A stretch of 64,000 nucleotides of DNA from Chitinophaga sp. XS-30. Its GTDB lineage: Bacteria > Bacteroidota > Bacteroidia > Chitinophagales > Chitinophagaceae. This document shows positions 62,717-64,000 of this stretch, piece by piece. Under the pieces are notes generated by a model. It was not told where the DNA came from. It saw only the letters and a program-made list of their open reading frames with translations, and searched no databases. Made by a program: the position numbers and the translations under genes. Each line of letters starts with the position of its first letter. Within the stretch, counting starts at the first letter, position 1. Where the stretch lies: positions 4,524,032-4,588,031 of the forward strand of contig NZ_CP043006.1 in the NCBI RefSeq assembly GCF_008086345.1, given 5' to 3'.

Positions 62717-63886
62717 TCAAAGGCTGTGGTGATGATCGCGATTCCATCTGTAGTGATGAAGTTTCATCGGATTTTCGCATCCTATCTGTTCCAGCAGCTG
62801 CTGCAATTGTGTTTTTAAAATAGAAATGGTATGATGCCCTCCTTGCTTTCCAAGCGCAGCAACACCATACATGAATGTTCTTCCCATAAATGTGAATTCT
62901 GCTCCGCTGGCTATTGCTCTTGCAACATCAGGACCGGAACGGATGCCACTATCCATCATGATCTTGATTTGCCCCTTGTACTTTTTTGCTATCGCCGCAA
63001 GCGCCCCAACGGAAGATTGCCCTGCATCTAACTGCCGCCCACCGTGATTGGATACAATGATACCATCCAATCCCAAACGGATCGCCATCGCCGTATCCTC
63101 CTCGCCGGCAACTCCTTTCAATACCAGTTTGCCTTTCCACATATCCCGGATAGCCTTGATCTTTTCTTCATTCAGCCGGCCGGAAAAGGTCTTGTTCATG
63201 TACAAACCAAGCTGTTTCATGTTCAGGCCTTCCGGCATATAAGGCTTCATGGTAGCAAATGCCGGCTGCCCGTGCAGCAATGTCCTGATAGCCCATTCAG
63301 GCCTTCCCATGATCTGAAAAATGTTGTTCATCGTCATCCGTGGAGGCATCGCCAAGCCATTTCTTATGTCTCTCGGACGGTAACCGAACGTTGGAACATC
63401 GCAAAGAATAACCAATACAGAACAACCTGCCGATTTTGCCCTGTTGATAATATCATCTCTCATTTTATCTTCCGCGGGATGATACAACTGAAACCATGAA
63501 CGACCTTCCGTTATTTCACAGATCCGTTCAATTGACGAAGTAGTAACTGTGCTTAATATAAAGGGAATATTATGCTCAAATGAAGCTCTGGCAAGTATTT
63601 CGGGTGCATTGGGCCACATCAGGCCCTGTAAACCAACCGGAGCAATACCAAAAGGAGCATCATAGATGTGACCGAACAATTCAGTCCTCATCTCCGAACC
63701 GGCATGTTTGGCCAGATACAAGGGCTTTAATTCTACATCACGAAGTTCAGCGGTATTCTTATAAAGATTAACATCTTCATTACATCCGCCATCAAGGTAT
63801 TCGAAAGCAAAGCGGGGAATTTTCCTTTTTGCTCTGTTTCTGAGATCATCTATCGATGGATAGCGGCTGTTGTACTCCCATTTCAT
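62717..63886 (-). CDS. FMN-dependent alpha-hydroxy acid dehydrogenase (L-lactate dehydrogenase/oxidase type)
   Basis: The 389-residue product from ATG 63886 is a complete FMN alpha-hydroxy acid dehydrogenase barrel: FEYLDGGCNEDVNLYKN near the N-terminus, PFGIAPVGLQGLMWPNAPE, the catalytic H281 in SNHGGRQLD, and the flavin-phosphate region IMMDSGIRSGPDVARAIASG with FMGRTFMYG. Members oxidise L-lactate or related 2-hydroxy acids. The last residues (PMKLHHYRWNRDHHHSL) are unusually rich in His and unlike the common ending, so the C-terminus may have been altered by a frameshift. The frame is open to 63955, but the conserved part starts at 63886. Confidence 0.9.
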   Translation of the reverse strand: MKWEYNSRYPSIDDLRNRAKRKIPRFAFEYLDGGCNEDVNLYKNTAELRDVELKPLYLAKHAGSEMRTELFGHIYDAPFGIAPVGLQGLMWPNAPEILARASFEHNIPFILSTVTTSSIERICEITEGRSWFQLYHPAEDKMRDDIINRAKSAGCSVLVILCDVPTFGYRPRDIRNGLAMPPRMTMNNIFQIMGRPEWAIRTLLHGQPAFATMKPYMPEGLNMKQLGLYMNKTFSGRLNEEKIKAIRDMWKGKLVLKGVAGEEDTAMAIRLGLDGIIVSNHGGRQLDAGQSSVGALAAIAKKYKGQIKIMMDSGIRSGPDVARAIASGAEFTFMGRTFMYGVAALGKQGGHHTISILKTQLQQLLEQIGCENPMKLHHYRWNRDHHHSL

Positions 63887-64000
63887 AATTTGTTCCTGAA
63901 AAAATTGATAGTAGAAAGATGGAATGATGTGATTTGTAACGTCAGGCCGGTTCATGCTGAAATATTCAAAATCATTCAGAAATGACCGGCCTGGCAGCTT

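Overview
The window looks like a chromosomal segment of a Bacteroidota soil bacterium close to Chitinophaga (Chitinophagaceae). Three SusC/SusD pairs, many signal-peptide and lipoprotein genes, a hybrid two-component AraC output domain, and promoters of the Bacteroidota type (TTTG, about 19 bp, TAnnTTTG) support this. No rRNA, intact tRNA, CRISPR array, phage or insertion sequence was seen. The species assignment is inference.

Layout: (1) 1-14.3 kb is a polysaccharide utilisation locus: the end of a hybrid two-component regulator, a PA14-containing GH31 alpha-xylosidase-like enzyme, SusC, SusD, a glycan-binding lipoprotein, then a GH5-CBM6-like enzyme on the opposite strand, a TonB-dependent receptor and a tail-fibre-like secreted protein. 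(2) 15.5-32.4 kb is one tightly packed minus-strand gene set of twelve genes, opposite a divergent AraC regulator: SusC, SusD, a six-hairpin glycosidase-like protein (frameshifted in a C6 tract), GH39, amidohydrolase, zinc dehydrogenase, mandelate-racemase-family dehydratase, metallo-beta-lactamase-fold lactonase-like protein, RraA-like aldolase, PIG-L deacetylase, DUF4380 protein and an SSS symporter. Read together these resemble uptake, depolymerisation and a non-phosphorylative oxidative route (sugar, lactone, acid, 2-keto-3-deoxy acid, pyruvate plus aldehyde) for a so far unidentified sugar. This is the most interesting system in the window. (3) 33.5-47 kb is mostly housekeeping and small stand-alone genes: hibernation factor, alanine symporter, an Rrf2 regulator with an oxidoreductase gene that share an identical-geometry operator, thioesterase, esterase, NfeD-stomatin pair, CAP lipoprotein, a large leaderless protein with a duplicated domain, DUF2147 and PhnA-like proteins. 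(4) 47.6-55.3 kb is a third SusC/SusD locus with two accessory lipoproteins but no enzyme. (5) 55.3-64 kb is a looser, more AT-rich zone with gene remnants (Crp/Fnr C-terminus, internally deleted TlpA-like gene, half a tRNA-like sequence), a desaturase-KAS III pair, a BNR-repeat (sialidase/GH93-like) lipoprotein and an FMN-dependent hydroxyacid dehydrogenase.

Notable non-coding structure includes a four-copy repeat of the translation start region ahead of the dehydratase gene, direct repeats around a stem-loop in the SusC leader, a 66-bp tandem repeat at 37.8-38.0 kb, and a long hairpin preceded by decayed copies of its own arm at 46.2-46.4 kb.
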